Below are positions 22,827-30,032 of a stretch of 35,715 nucleotides of DNA, piece after piece. Source of the stretch: a bacterium (GTDB lineage: Bacteria; Patescibacteriota; Saccharimonadia; Saccharimonadales; Saccharimonadaceae); NCBI GenBank assembly GCA_030429975.1, contig JAUIGB010000010.1, forward strand, positions 1-35,715, given 5' to 3'. The notes beneath the pieces were generated by a model that saw nothing but the letters and a program-made list of their open reading frames with translations, made no database searches and was not told the DNA's origin. Every line of letters starts with the position of its first letter. The first letter of the stretch is position 1. A program made the position numbers and the translations under genes.

Positions 22827-23531
22827 TTATATGTCTAAATCTGCTACTAGTGGAATGTGATCGGACGCGCATTGCCTGTTCGGAATCGTGGTCAAATCAT
22901 AGTCGCGATTTATCCATTTAGCGCGCACGCCACGCACTGCCAGTAGGTCGAGCGCCGCCAATTCACCGTTTATCGTCGCTGTCGGCCGTTCGTCACTCAT
23001 ATTCAAAAATCCCGCCTCGTCGACCAGCCTTTTGACCGGTCCGCCGGGCCTGTCATTACAGTCCGCCAGGATAGCCGCGGGTGTGTAATTATCTAATTTT
23101 ACTAACAACTCTTTTGTTTGTGCTACGCCAACATGGTCCGGGTCGTCGGCAGGCGCCCATTTCATGTGCGAATTGGCTACCGCTAGGCGACCAACCATGG
23201 TTATTTGGTAAACCGATCCAGTTTCGTCATCATAGGTTGATGATTCGTGGTCCGTTATCTCTAGACCCTTTTTCACTAGTGTCAAGCACCCATCGGGTTT
23301 GTTACGTCCCTTCGGAGTCCACAGCGTTTGCCATCGTCCGTCATCTTCGAACGCTTCATGCAGATAATAATCAGCTTCCTGGAGTCCTATGACGTCCGCG
23401 CCTAGGCTGTTGATTTCACGAATAATATGGCGTTGGCGCGCGCCGGGTTGCAATAGACCTGGGTCGACATGACTATAGTTGCCATGGCTGAGGTACGCAT
23501 CTGCCAAAACGTTGAACGACGCGAGCCTCAT
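22827..23531 (-). CDS. Endonuclease/exonuclease/phosphatase (EEP) family hydrolase
   Basis: A 234-aa protein with every core EEP motif in order: ASFNVLAD near the start (Asn7), GLQEAD with the metal-binding Glu, ANSHMKW, ADCNDRP (the D-x-N pair) and CASDHIPLVADL (the SDH motif with the catalytic His). The family cleaves phosphodiester bonds in DNA, RNA or small phosphates. No signal peptide, so it acts in the cytoplasm. The substrate cannot be told. Its ATG overlaps the TGA of the upstream 214-aa gene (ATGA), so the two are translationally coupled. Confidence 0.85.
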   Translation of the reverse strand: MRLASFNVLADAYLSHGNYSHVDPGLLQPGARQRHIIREINSLGADVIGLQEADYYLHEAFEDDGRWQTLWTPKGRNKPDGCLTLVKKGLEITDHESSTYDDETGSVYQITMVGRLAVANSHMKWAPADDPDHVGVAQTKELLVKLDNYTPAAILADCNDRPGGPVKRLVDEAGFLNMSDERPTATINGELAALDLLAVRGVRAKWINRDYDLTTIPNRQCASDHIPLVADLDI

Positions 23532-24172
23532 GGTTGTTCCGTTTCGTTTTTTCCTAGCTCGTATGCACCCAGTGTGGACTCTAGTACGGCAATACCTATC
23601 TTGCTTAGTCGACTGACTTCGCCTATGAATACTTTTTCTGGACCCGCCTTGTCCGACCGTGTCAATGCAAGCACTAGATAATTGCCCGATCTAATATATA
23701 CCGCACCCGATGGATGTGGACTGGTCTTGGCAATGTATTCGTCGTAATCATCCGCGCAAATTCCGACTAGCGCAGCAATCGTCGATTTGTCGTACTCTCC
23801 GCCCCCAAAACCGGACTGGAGTTCCCGCCATGATTTGCCTGGTTCCACACCCAGAGCCTCGGTTTCAAAAGATTCTATTAGATCATCGTGCTCGACTGGA
23901 TAATCATCGGTGTATATTTCTGCGACGAGTGGCCAATTGGGGTGTAGCCATGTGACGGCGCTTTGTACCGCCTGCACTACTTTGCCTGTCATGATGTATT
24001 GGCTGTCGGCTAGGTCAATATAATCACGTAGACTATCGTCGTTTTCGTCATCGCTCCAATCTAGCGCGTTTTCTCGCCAGTATTTGTTGAGTGTTTTGAT
24101 GCGCCTAGAAGGCTCCCACGGTAGTGGCAGCTGTAGTGGTTCTATATGTTTCGGTGTCTCTGGAATAGCCAT
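23528..24172 (-). CDS. Unknown protein (214 aa) coupled to the EEP gene
   Basis: It overlaps the EEP start by ATGA and starts only 28 nt after the 3' end of tRNA-Glu, so it may be read from the tRNA transcript or from a weak TTATAA box 6 nt before the ATG. The product has a proline-rich start (HIEPLQLPLPWEPSRR), an acidic helical middle and a hydrophobic strand region near the end (AVYIRSGNYLVLALTRS). No family or motif recognised. It may be a partner or substrate adaptor of the EEP hydrolase. Confidence 0.6.
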   Translation of the reverse strand: MAIPETPKHIEPLQLPLPWEPSRRIKTLNKYWRENALDWSDDENDDSLRDYIDLADSQYIMTGKVVQAVQSAVTWLHPNWPLVAEIYTDDYPVEHDDLIESFETEALGVEPGKSWRELQSGFGGGEYDKSTIAALVGICADDYDEYIAKTSPHPSGAVYIRSGNYLVLALTRSDKAGPEKVFIGEVSRLSKIGIAVLESTLGAYELGKNETEQP

Positions 24173-24200
24173 TTGTTCTTATAATCCTTCACAACATTCC

Positions 24201-24275
24201 TGGTGACCTCACGGGGAATCGAACCCCGATTGCAAGGATGAGAACCTTGTGTCCTAACCGTTAGACGATGAGGCC
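24201..24275 (-). tRNA. tRNA-Glu (anticodon CTC)
   Basis: Read on the minus strand it starts GGCCTCATCGTCTAACGG, has the anticodon arm CAAGG-TTCTCAT-CCTTG with anticodon CTC, the T arm CGGGGTTCGATTCCCCG, the acceptor GAGGTC and an encoded CCA end. All four stems pair. It reads GAG codons. The next gene starts 28 nt downstream on the same strand. Confidence 0.97.
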
Positions 24276-24330
24276 ATCGGGAATATCGTGAAAACTACTC
24301 TACTGTACCAGATTTAACAGGGGTTGTCCA

Positions 24331-25017
24331 CTAGTATTCGGCGACATTTACCGTAACCCAATCGGACATGCCAGACTCGTAGATATAGTCTGGTCCGAGG
24401 CATTTGACAGCTAGGGACCTATGTCGGCCGTTGCCGACTACCCACTGAGTGTCGATTTCCATGCCGTCACTCCCTGCGGGTCGGCGACTTAGAAAAACGC
24501 CGTGATACGCGATAGGATCTGCCATTACTGTGGCGACACCATGCATGTATTCGCCATCTGTTTTTGCAGAGGTTCTAGAGTTTACTTGGTTCCAGTCTGT
24601 GCGGACGTAGCGTGAAACTTGGTCTAGTGACGGCACCTCGCCAACATTCAACATGTATGGTGGCGCAATTGGGCGTCCGCTACGTATCCGTGCGATGTGT
24701 TCGTCAAAATACGCAACATCCGGCACGTTGATTGCTGGCCTAGGTTTGCGGGCGCGACTATTCGCGTCGTTGCGTAGCCTTAGGGCTGTTTGTATGGCGT
24801 TCGGATCGCTAGGGTCTATACCTAGTTGTTCGTAGTAATACGCCAATCGGGCGCGTTTGATACTTCGTGCTAGTGGATTTACTGACGGCCCTACCTCAAC
24901 CAACCAGCTGATGATAGCTTCGATTTCGTTTAGGATATCTAGTACTTCGAATATTTCTGCCGATTCACTGGCGTAAGTTTCGGTACTTCCACTGCTAGGA
25001 TAACCTTCTTTGCTCAT
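24331..25017 (-). CDS. Unknown protein (228 aa) with ParB/sulfiredoxin-like motif
   Basis: ATG 6 nt after TATAAT, no Shine-Dalgarno: leaderless. Residues 20-65 are helical, followed by a link region (RARKPRPAINVPDV). The end holds WVVGNGRHRSLAVKCLG, close to the xGxHRxxAAxxLG signature of the ParB/Srx fold, which in ParB proteins binds CTP or acts in nucleic-acid cleavage. The upstream strand-rich part (YHGVFLSRRPAGSDGMEIDTQW) fits such a domain. There is no helix-turn-helix as in true ParB, so it is not the chromosome partitioning protein. Function unknown. Confidence 0.6.
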   Translation of the reverse strand: MSKEGYPSSGSTETYASESAEIFEVLDILNEIEAIISWLVEVGPSVNPLARSIKRARLAYYYEQLGIDPSDPNAIQTALRLRNDANSRARKPRPAINVPDVAYFDEHIARIRSGRPIAPPYMLNVGEVPSLDQVSRYVRTDWNQVNSRTSAKTDGEYMHGVATVMADPIAYHGVFLSRRPAGSDGMEIDTQWVVGNGRHRSLAVKCLGPDYIYESGMSDWVTVNVAEY

Positions 25018-25023
25018 ATTTTT

Positions 25024-25068
25024 ATTATATCATAAAATGTTGCATTTTTCAATGATTTGAAGTAGAAT
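25024..25068. promoter_or_regulatory. Overlapping divergent promoters
   Basis: Minus: TTGAAA (25047-25052), 17 nt, TATAAT (25024-25029), leaderless for the 228-aa gene. Plus: TTGCAT (25040-25045), 17 nt, TAGAAT (25063-25068) for the 45-aa gene. The -35 regions overlap, so the two probably compete. Confidence 0.7.
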
Positions 25069-25110
25069 AACAGATGAAAGTCCCCAGACAATAGAACATT
25101 AGGAGTTACG

Positions 25111-25248
25111 ATGGGAATCGAAAACCCGACCCGCGAAACACAGGTTCCGAACAGGCCTTCGCCACCTTATCAGCCTCGTCGTACTGCCCCCGCCAAGCCA
25201 GCGCAACCTGTCAAGGTGCCCGCACCGGCCGAACCGGTACCGGCATGA
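25111..25248 (+). CDS. Small proline-rich protein (45 aa)
   Basis: ATG with AGGAG at 25101-25105. The product is 45 aa, very rich in Pro, Ala, Arg and Gln (PPYQPRRTAPAKPAQPVK) with no membrane helix. It is likely disordered. Its TGA overlaps the ATG of the next gene (ATGA), so translation is coupled and the peptide may act with, or simply lead in, the zinc-binding protein downstream. It has its own promoter (25040-25068). Confidence 0.6.
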   Translation: MGIENPTRETQVPNRPSPPYQPRRTAPAKPAQPVKVPAPAEPVPA

Positions 25249-25925
25249 CCGGATACGGTGAGGCAAAAACACTGCCCCAGATATACTCTGGGTCGCTAGT
25301 TGGCTGGAAATTGACGCATGGCTATGTCCGCGCCGACAACGGCGAACTGCGTTTTCGTGCCCTAAATGGACGAGGGATTACGCATGCCGTAGAAGACAAA
25401 GCCTACTGTGCGCATTTTGAGCACTGGAGGGAGCCGTCCCCCTACGTACATTGCCTATGTGGTTTTAACGCTTGGGCGGATGTTCCGACGGCCATGCGCG
25501 CGGTTGATGGTGTATTGAAATATTACAAAGAACGCCTAGATATGTACAAGGGAACGCCGTTCGCGGAATTACCGCCTGCGTGGGTCATGCAACGCGTTGA
25601 CCTGCACGGACGAGTGATAGAAGGTACGGTGGAGGCCGGCGACGTCAGTAGTTACGGCTATCGCGCCGAATACCAGACGGTTCGCGACGTTTTCATTCCT
25701 CCGGATTGTGACCGTTGTATCAAACCGGCCGATCATCTGGCGTCCGTCAGCATCGAGTCATTCATGGTCAGCTTATATAACCGCGACTCCGTCGATCACC
25801 ATCGTTTGCGACCACTGTGCGATGATCACGTGGACATCGCTTACCGGGTATTCGACCTGCACGAACTGGCCGATCGCAACAACGTCGGTGTTCACTGGGG
25901 ATATCCAGACCCCGCCCCCGAGTAG
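25245..25925 (+). CDS. Cys/His-rich protein resembling an actinobacterial family (226 aa)
   Basis: No signal peptide or membrane helix. Conserved-looking features: WREPSPYVHCLCGFNAW in the middle, then a strand VDLHGRVIEG, and SSYGYRAEYQ. Near the end CDRC and, 40 residues on, RPLCDDH could bind one zinc ion. The order (an alpha/beta start, CxCGxxA, a GRVxEG strand, GYRAEY, CxxC) resembles hypothetical proteins common in Actinobacteria. GC-rich codons and coupling to a tiny proline-rich gene support an imported cassette. Function unknown. The resemblance is from memory of the family pattern and needs a search. Confidence 0.6.
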   Translation: MTGYGEAKTLPQIYSGSLVGWKLTHGYVRADNGELRFRALNGRGITHAVEDKAYCAHFEHWREPSPYVHCLCGFNAWADVPTAMRAVDGVLKYYKERLDMYKGTPFAELPPAWVMQRVDLHGRVIEGTVEAGDVSSYGYRAEYQTVRDVFIPPDCDRCIKPADHLASVSIESFMVSLYNRDSVDHHRLRPLCDDHVDIAYRVFDLHELADRNNVGVHWGYPDPAPE

Positions 25926-25936
25926 AGGCTACTAAA

Positions 25937-25963
25937 CAAAATGCTTTGAAAGGGGGCGTTTTG
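25937..25963. terminator. Weak hairpin between convergent genes
   Basis: CAAAATGC (25937-25944) can pair with GCGTTTTG (25956-25963) with one G-T pair; a T5 run follows at 25973. Confidence 0.35.
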
Positions 25964-26335
25964 CTATCCTAATTTTTCGATAACGTCTAGCAGTTTTTTG
26001 GGAGTAATCTCGGCTTTTATCAGGTAGGCGTCGGCGCCACGCTCCATGGCCATGCGTGATTCCTCGTCTTGTTCAAAATTAGTTATCACGATTATTTTTG
26101 ATTCCGGTATCAAATCTTCCTTGCCACGCAAGGCGTCCATAATTTCGTTGCCACGCCGTTCGGGCAACATAATGTCAATGAGCAACAGGTCGTACTGTTT
26201 GTTACGTGCAGCCACTAGGCCATCATTGCCTCCGACCATCCAGTCCACTTCGTACCCAGCTTTTTTTAGGCTTCGTACGTACATTTCACCGATAAATCGG
26301 TCGTCTTCGATAACTAGAATTGTTTTGATTGGCAT
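25964..26335 (-). CDS. Stand-alone response regulator receiver
   Basis: A 123-aa single receiver domain: E10, D11 and D12 bind the metal, D54 in LLIDIMLPE is the phospho-acceptor, the switch Thr is in VITNFEQ and the Lys in AYLIK. There is no output domain, so it signals by binding a partner. It starts 6 nt after the kinase stop, so kinase and receiver form one operon with DUF3048 upstream. Confidence 0.92.
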   Translation of the reverse strand: MPIKTILVIEDDRFIGEMYVRSLKKAGYEVDWMVGGNDGLVAARNKQYDLLLIDIMLPERRGNEIMDALRGKEDLIPESKIIVITNFEQDEESRMAMERGADAYLIKAEITPKKLLDVIEKLG

Positions 26336-26341
26336 GCCCTA

Positions 26342-27901
26342 TTATCCCCTGTACATTGAATGATTTCTTATCCAGCCACTGCCGTGTTCGATCAGGGCTT
26401 CGTTACTATTATCGCTTGATTTCAACTTTTCGGCAACAGTGTCATATATAGGTAGTGTAAAGCTAAAAGTCGATCCATCGTTTTCGATACTTCGCGCCTG
26501 TATTGTGCCCCCGTGCGAACCAATAATTGCTTTGCTGATATATAGTCCTATACCAGTACCAGCCACCGTTTCACGGCTACGATGCGAACGATAGAATTTG
26601 TGAAATAGATTACGAACGACCGATTCAGGCATACCTATTCCACGGTCGATTACGGATACTTCGACGAATCCGGGTGTCGCCTTTGCCGTGACATGAACCA
26701 AGCCACCCTCGTTGCTGTACTTGATGGCGTTGTCGATTAGGTTTGATAGCACTTCGCCGACGGCGTTTGGATCGGCCGCAACCGTTGGCAGTGATTTTGG
26801 AATTTCGGCGACCAGGATCCTGTTCTGCGCACTGGCTCGCATCTGCATGTCATCGGATATCGTGTCGTAGATGTCTCGCATTTTTGATTCGGATAGATGT
26901 AGTTTTAAGTGTTTGCGATCATAGCGCGATGCGTTTAGGATATTATTTACATAACTAGATAGTCGGCTGGCACTCACTATCAATCTGCTCATCAGTTCTT
27001 TTTGGTCGTCCGACAGATCCTTGTCCAACTCATCACTAATTACGTCCAGATATCCGCGTATAACGGTAATAGGCCCACGGAGTTCGTGCGCCGCGAATGA
27101 TATAAAGTCTAGTTCATCTTCCTCTGGTGTGTACAATGTCGTCCGATCAAACAGCGTCACTACCACTTCCGCCCTTCTGTCCTTGTGATAACTGACCGTG
27201 ATGTCATAAATATGTCGCTCTTTTTCGCCCGGAAGCTTGTTGGATATTCTAGTCCACTCCCTTTCGGCTCGAATCTCGTTCTCGCGAACGTCTGCTATCC
27301 ATGTCTCTAGGCTGTCATCATCCGGAAATATTAGGTCTAGGGTTTCTTTTTTGGTTTTGCTATCGGTGCGGATTGGCGCGCGAGGGTTCGCGTATATTAG
27401 TTCGTCTTTGCCGTTAAATATTGCCAGCCCGGATGCCATGTTGACCACCCCATCCTCTATTTCTTCGCCTTTGGTTGGTGCTTTTTCTTCCTTTGTCTCT
27501 GTCTCGGCTTTGTCGGCACCCCTTTCGTAAATAGTTTGTAGGATTTCCTTGAACCCGTCGTGCCTAGATTCGTAACTGTTTGGGTTGGGTGGTTTTACTG
27601 CGTTTGGTTCGTTGGAGACATGTACCACGGCATGCACTAGGTCACGGAATTGCCTAGACTGCGCATAGATTAGCGGAATTGTCATTATATTTAGCAACGC
27701 GGCAGAAAGCAGTGAAATTAGTATGAAAGCTAACCAGTCTAGATGCATGATACCGGTCACCCACATCAGCCCAAATGCGGTCAACACAAAGGCGCATTGC
27801 GCAGCCGTAACGATAACGTACATCCTCATGCGATACTTTGACCAAAAATCCCGCATCAGCGGTTTTGGCGCCGTTTTGTTTTGTTCGCTATCTAATCCCA
27901 C
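26342..27901 (-). CDS. Membrane sensor histidine kinase
   Basis: A 519-aa protein with two membrane helices (about 27-50 and 55-80), a charged linker, a degenerate PAS-like domain (about 150-255), HisKA with H272 in SFAAHELRGP, and a complete HATPase (NLIDNAIKYS, DRGIGMP, GTGIGLYIS). The GTG start overlaps the end of the DUF3048 gene, so translation is coupled. With the receiver downstream it forms a full two-component system. The link to DUF3048, a cell-envelope protein, hints that the signal is at the envelope. Confidence 0.92.
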   Translation of the reverse strand: MGLDSEQNKTAPKPLMRDFWSKYRMRMYVIVTAAQCAFVLTAFGLMWVTGIMHLDWLAFILISLLSAALLNIMTIPLIYAQSRQFRDLVHAVVHVSNEPNAVKPPNPNSYESRHDGFKEILQTIYERGADKAETETKEEKAPTKGEEIEDGVVNMASGLAIFNGKDELIYANPRAPIRTDSKTKKETLDLIFPDDDSLETWIADVRENEIRAEREWTRISNKLPGEKERHIYDITVSYHKDRRAEVVVTLFDRTTLYTPEEDELDFISFAAHELRGPITVIRGYLDVISDELDKDLSDDQKELMSRLIVSASRLSSYVNNILNASRYDRKHLKLHLSESKMRDIYDTISDDMQMRASAQNRILVAEIPKSLPTVAADPNAVGEVLSNLIDNAIKYSNEGGLVHVTAKATPGFVEVSVIDRGIGMPESVVRNLFHKFYRSHRSRETVAGTGIGLYISKAIIGSHGGTIQARSIENDGSTFSFTLPIYDTVAEKLKSSDNSNEALIEHGSGWIRNHSMYRG

Positions 27902-28977
27902 GTTACTTTCCCACCCCTATTTGTACCGATTGCCGTTATCCATGTTTGGCCACGGAATAATTCCATCGGTTCGTTTTCACTGTCCAAGAACTGTAGCTGG
28001 CTGTTACGACTAGTCTTTTTCCAATTGGCTTTCGTAACCTTGCCACCTTGGAATATCAATGCCTTGCCAGTGCCAGTTGTTTTGTAATTCTCGCGGTATC
28101 CATCCTCGCTAGAAGCTGTCTGGGTGGTGTGCAGTACTATAACGACGCTAGGCGTTATCCGACCTTTTTCGCGATCTACATGTGCTGCACCACCCTGCGA
28201 ACGCTTGTATTTATTCATTTTCTTGTCGTATACATATGCACTATTAAATAGTGTTCCACTGACTGTGACGTTTATCTTGGTCGCGTTTCGTTTTTCGCCT
28301 GGTTCACCATCGATGCGTGGCCATGACTTGAATTTGGAAGTTTTGTATCCCTTTGCCTTGTTTAGCGCGTTGAGTTTATCAAAACTAGTATAGACATTGT
28401 GTGGGGCCCAGCGATCTGTCGCTCGCCAGTAATACGCCGGGTTAAAGAATTGGTCGATGTCACGATAGGTGCCATTTCTGATAATTTGCAATGCGCGCGC
28501 GCTACCACCTATGTGGGCGACTGAAGCGTCAAAAGGCGCCACCCAATCAACGAAACCAGTTCGTAGACTTCGGACGGGCCCGATAAGTTTCGGTTTGTCC
28601 TCTTGGTACAGTGCCAAAAATCGCGTGATTCCACCTTCGGCCACCGCTTCATATACTACCCCGGCTTGCTTTAGGCCTGATTGAGGCCTAGCCTCGGGGC
28701 TGTTTTCTATCATTATTCCAGTGACGACGGCCTTGGTGGTGGATTCCTTTGCGACCTCCACGCCCGTTAGGGGTGAATAGTATATGACAGGCTCGGGTTC
28801 TTCGACTACTTTTGATACCGGTGCCGTGGCGGGGCGTGCAGATAGAATTAGGGATAATAGCACGATCAAGCCAACTACCAGAGTGGCTACTATTACTAGT
28901 ACGACTTTTGACAGCACGGGGTGAGCTTTTGCCCACCTTTTGATACGGTCAATAGTCCGTTTGTGTATGGAATGCAT
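27892..28977 (-). CDS. DUF3048 membrane-anchored extracellular protein (YerB-like)
   Basis: A 361-aa protein with a basic start, one helix (about 24-47), then an extracellular part. It has DUF3048 hallmarks: IMIENSPEARPQSGLKQAGVVYEAVAEGGITRFLALYQ and GPVRSLRTGF, DASVAHIGGS, and the C-terminal half with HVDREKGRITPSVVIVL and LIFQGGKV. The family is found in Gram-positive bacteria and CPR and is thought to bind the cell envelope; its function is unknown. It is the first gene of an operon with a sensor kinase and receiver. A TACAAT box lies about 30 nt upstream. Confidence 0.9.
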   Translation of the reverse strand: MHSIHKRTIDRIKRWAKAHPVLSKVVLVIVATLVVGLIVLLSLILSARPATAPVSKVVEEPEPVIYYSPLTGVEVAKESTTKAVVTGIMIENSPEARPQSGLKQAGVVYEAVAEGGITRFLALYQEDKPKLIGPVRSLRTGFVDWVAPFDASVAHIGGSARALQIIRNGTYRDIDQFFNPAYYWRATDRWAPHNVYTSFDKLNALNKAKGYKTSKFKSWPRIDGEPGEKRNATKINVTVSGTLFNSAYVYDKKMNKYKRSQGGAAHVDREKGRITPSVVIVLHTTQTASSEDGYRENYKTTGTGKALIFQGGKVTKANWKKTSRNSQLQFLDSENEPMELFRGQTWITAIGTNRGGKVTWD

Positions 28978-29056
28978 TCCTAGTTATTTCCCCCGCAATA
29001 CGTAAGCTTATTGTATCATTTGGGACGGGGGTTTGGGAAATAGGAAATAGGCTAAG

Positions 29057-29100
29057 AAGAATGAACCCGCCAAGTGGAGAACCTTGACGGGTTCATTCTT
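29057..29100 (-). terminator. Terminator of the DUF2103-like gene
   Basis: A 13-bp perfect stem, AAGAATGAACCCG / CGGGTTCATTCTT, with inner CAAG/CTTG. On the minus strand it is followed by CTTAGCCTATTT, a weak tail. Confidence 0.65.
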
Positions 29101-29110
29101 GGCGGGTTGT

Positions 29111-29506
29111 CTAGGCGAGGCCTTCGTGTCTCAGGCGTGCCCAGAGTGCTGGCAGATCGTCACTGCGCAGGATGACCTCCTGCATGCTGGTGCCGTTGCT
29201 GGCGTCGCACTTGATACCGGTCACGACACTGCCTGTCATAGCGTCGCGGGTGGCGCGGAAGTTGAAGCCTCCACCTCCCCTGCGTCGTTTGATGCCGTGA
29301 ACGGTTTCGAAGCCTCTTTCTCCTTGCTTGGGCCTTAGCTTGTCCGATCGACGGCCGACGCGATTGCGTTGCGATAGCGGACCCAAGTGGATTCTGGTGA
29401 TCTCGGGCCACTGCTCGAGCTCTTCGCAGAATTTGGGCAAGCCTTCCAGTACGGTGGAATGTCCACCAGACCGGACCTTGCCCCGCTGCTTGCTACCCTT
29501 TGCCAT
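29111..29506 (-). CDS. DUF2103-like basic protein (131 aa)
   Basis: Start set at the ATG at 29506 (MAKGSKQRGK), which has GAGAGGA upstream; the frame runs to 29566 but the longer form lies within the promoter. The pattern SGGHSTVLEGL near the start, EITRIHLGPLSQR, a strand with FNFRATRD and GTSMQEVIL near the end matches what I recall of DUF2103 (HSTxxEGL, xxIxPGxI, QEVxV), a predicted RNA- or metal-binding family of archaea and cyanobacteria. It is basic. The promoter is full consensus, so expression is probably high. Function unknown. Confidence 0.6.
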   Translation of the reverse strand: MAKGSKQRGKVRSGGHSTVLEGLPKFCEELEQWPEITRIHLGPLSQRNRVGRRSDKLRPKQGERGFETVHGIKRRRGGGGFNFRATRDAMTGSVVTGIKCDASNGTSMQEVILRSDDLPALWARLRHEGLA

Positions 29507-29549
29507 GGGCGATTCCTCTCGTAGTAGGTACAGGCAAATATTATTATAT

Positions 29550-29578
29550 ATTATATCAATTAACAACTATTATGTCAA
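29550..29578 (-). promoter_or_regulatory. Consensus promoter of the DUF2103-like gene
   Basis: TTGACA (29573-29578), 17 nt, TATAAT (29550-29555), with TG one base before the -10. It is the best promoter in the window. Confidence 0.85.
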
Positions 29579-29595
29579 TAGAATATCAGGGGTGG

Positions 29596-29997
29596 TTATG
29601 AATTCGATGATATTTTTTTACGATTCAGAGCTTTGTCGATAGATTGCAGAATCTCGTCAGTATCGGCTAGCAAAGCTTTGGTTTCGTCTGCGTTGAGCGG
29701 ATCGTCTTTTTCTAGTAGATACGAAGCGTAAGACACCAGAGCATATTCCAACTGGTCCATGCTCATTAGCAAGGTGTATTCACCCTCAGGTTTCCAAATT
29801 TCCTTTTCATTGGGGTACAGGAAGCAAAATGCGTCACGTAAAGATTCGCGTTCGTTTTGCGCGATGTGACTCCACCAGTTTGCCTGGTCTTCGGTATATT
29901 CTTCATCCCAAGCATCCATGCTTTGACCTAATGCACGATAAATCGTAGTAGGATGGTCATCCTTGTCTATGTGAGGTCGACCTCGTTCTATCTTCAT
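29596..29997 (-). CDS. Unknown acidic helical protein (133 aa)
   Basis: ATG 6 nt after TATAAT, no Shine-Dalgarno: leaderless. The start is MKIERGRPHIDKDDHP; the rest is helical and acidic (DAWDEEYTEDQANWWSHIAQNERESLRDAFCFLYP, then DQLEYALVSYASYLLEKDD). No membrane helix. No family recognised. Its promoter closely resembles that of the 200-aa gene at 22176-22778, so they may be co-regulated. Confidence 0.6.
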   Translation of the reverse strand: MKIERGRPHIDKDDHPTTIYRALGQSMDAWDEEYTEDQANWWSHIAQNERESLRDAFCFLYPNEKEIWKPEGEYTLLMSMDQLEYALVSYASYLLEKDDPLNADETKALLADTDEILQSIDKALNRKKISSNS

Positions 29998-30003
29998 ACT
30001 TTC

Positions 30004-30032
30004 ATTATAACATAAAAACTATAAAAAGTCAA
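30004..30032 (-). promoter_or_regulatory. Leaderless promoter of the 133-aa gene
   Basis: TTGACT (30027-30032), 17 nt (TTTTATAGTTTTTATGT), TATAAT (30004-30009), GAAAGT, ATG. The -35 touches the gltX stop codon. Confidence 0.8.

Noticed and set aside
24331-25017. Chromosome partitioning protein ParB
   Set aside because: Only one ParB/Srx-like motif is present, at the C-terminus; there is no helix-turn-helix, no parA neighbour.
21088-25017. Prophage or integrative element at tRNA-Glu
   Set aside because: No integrase, no direct repeat of the tRNA end and no phage structural gene are visible.
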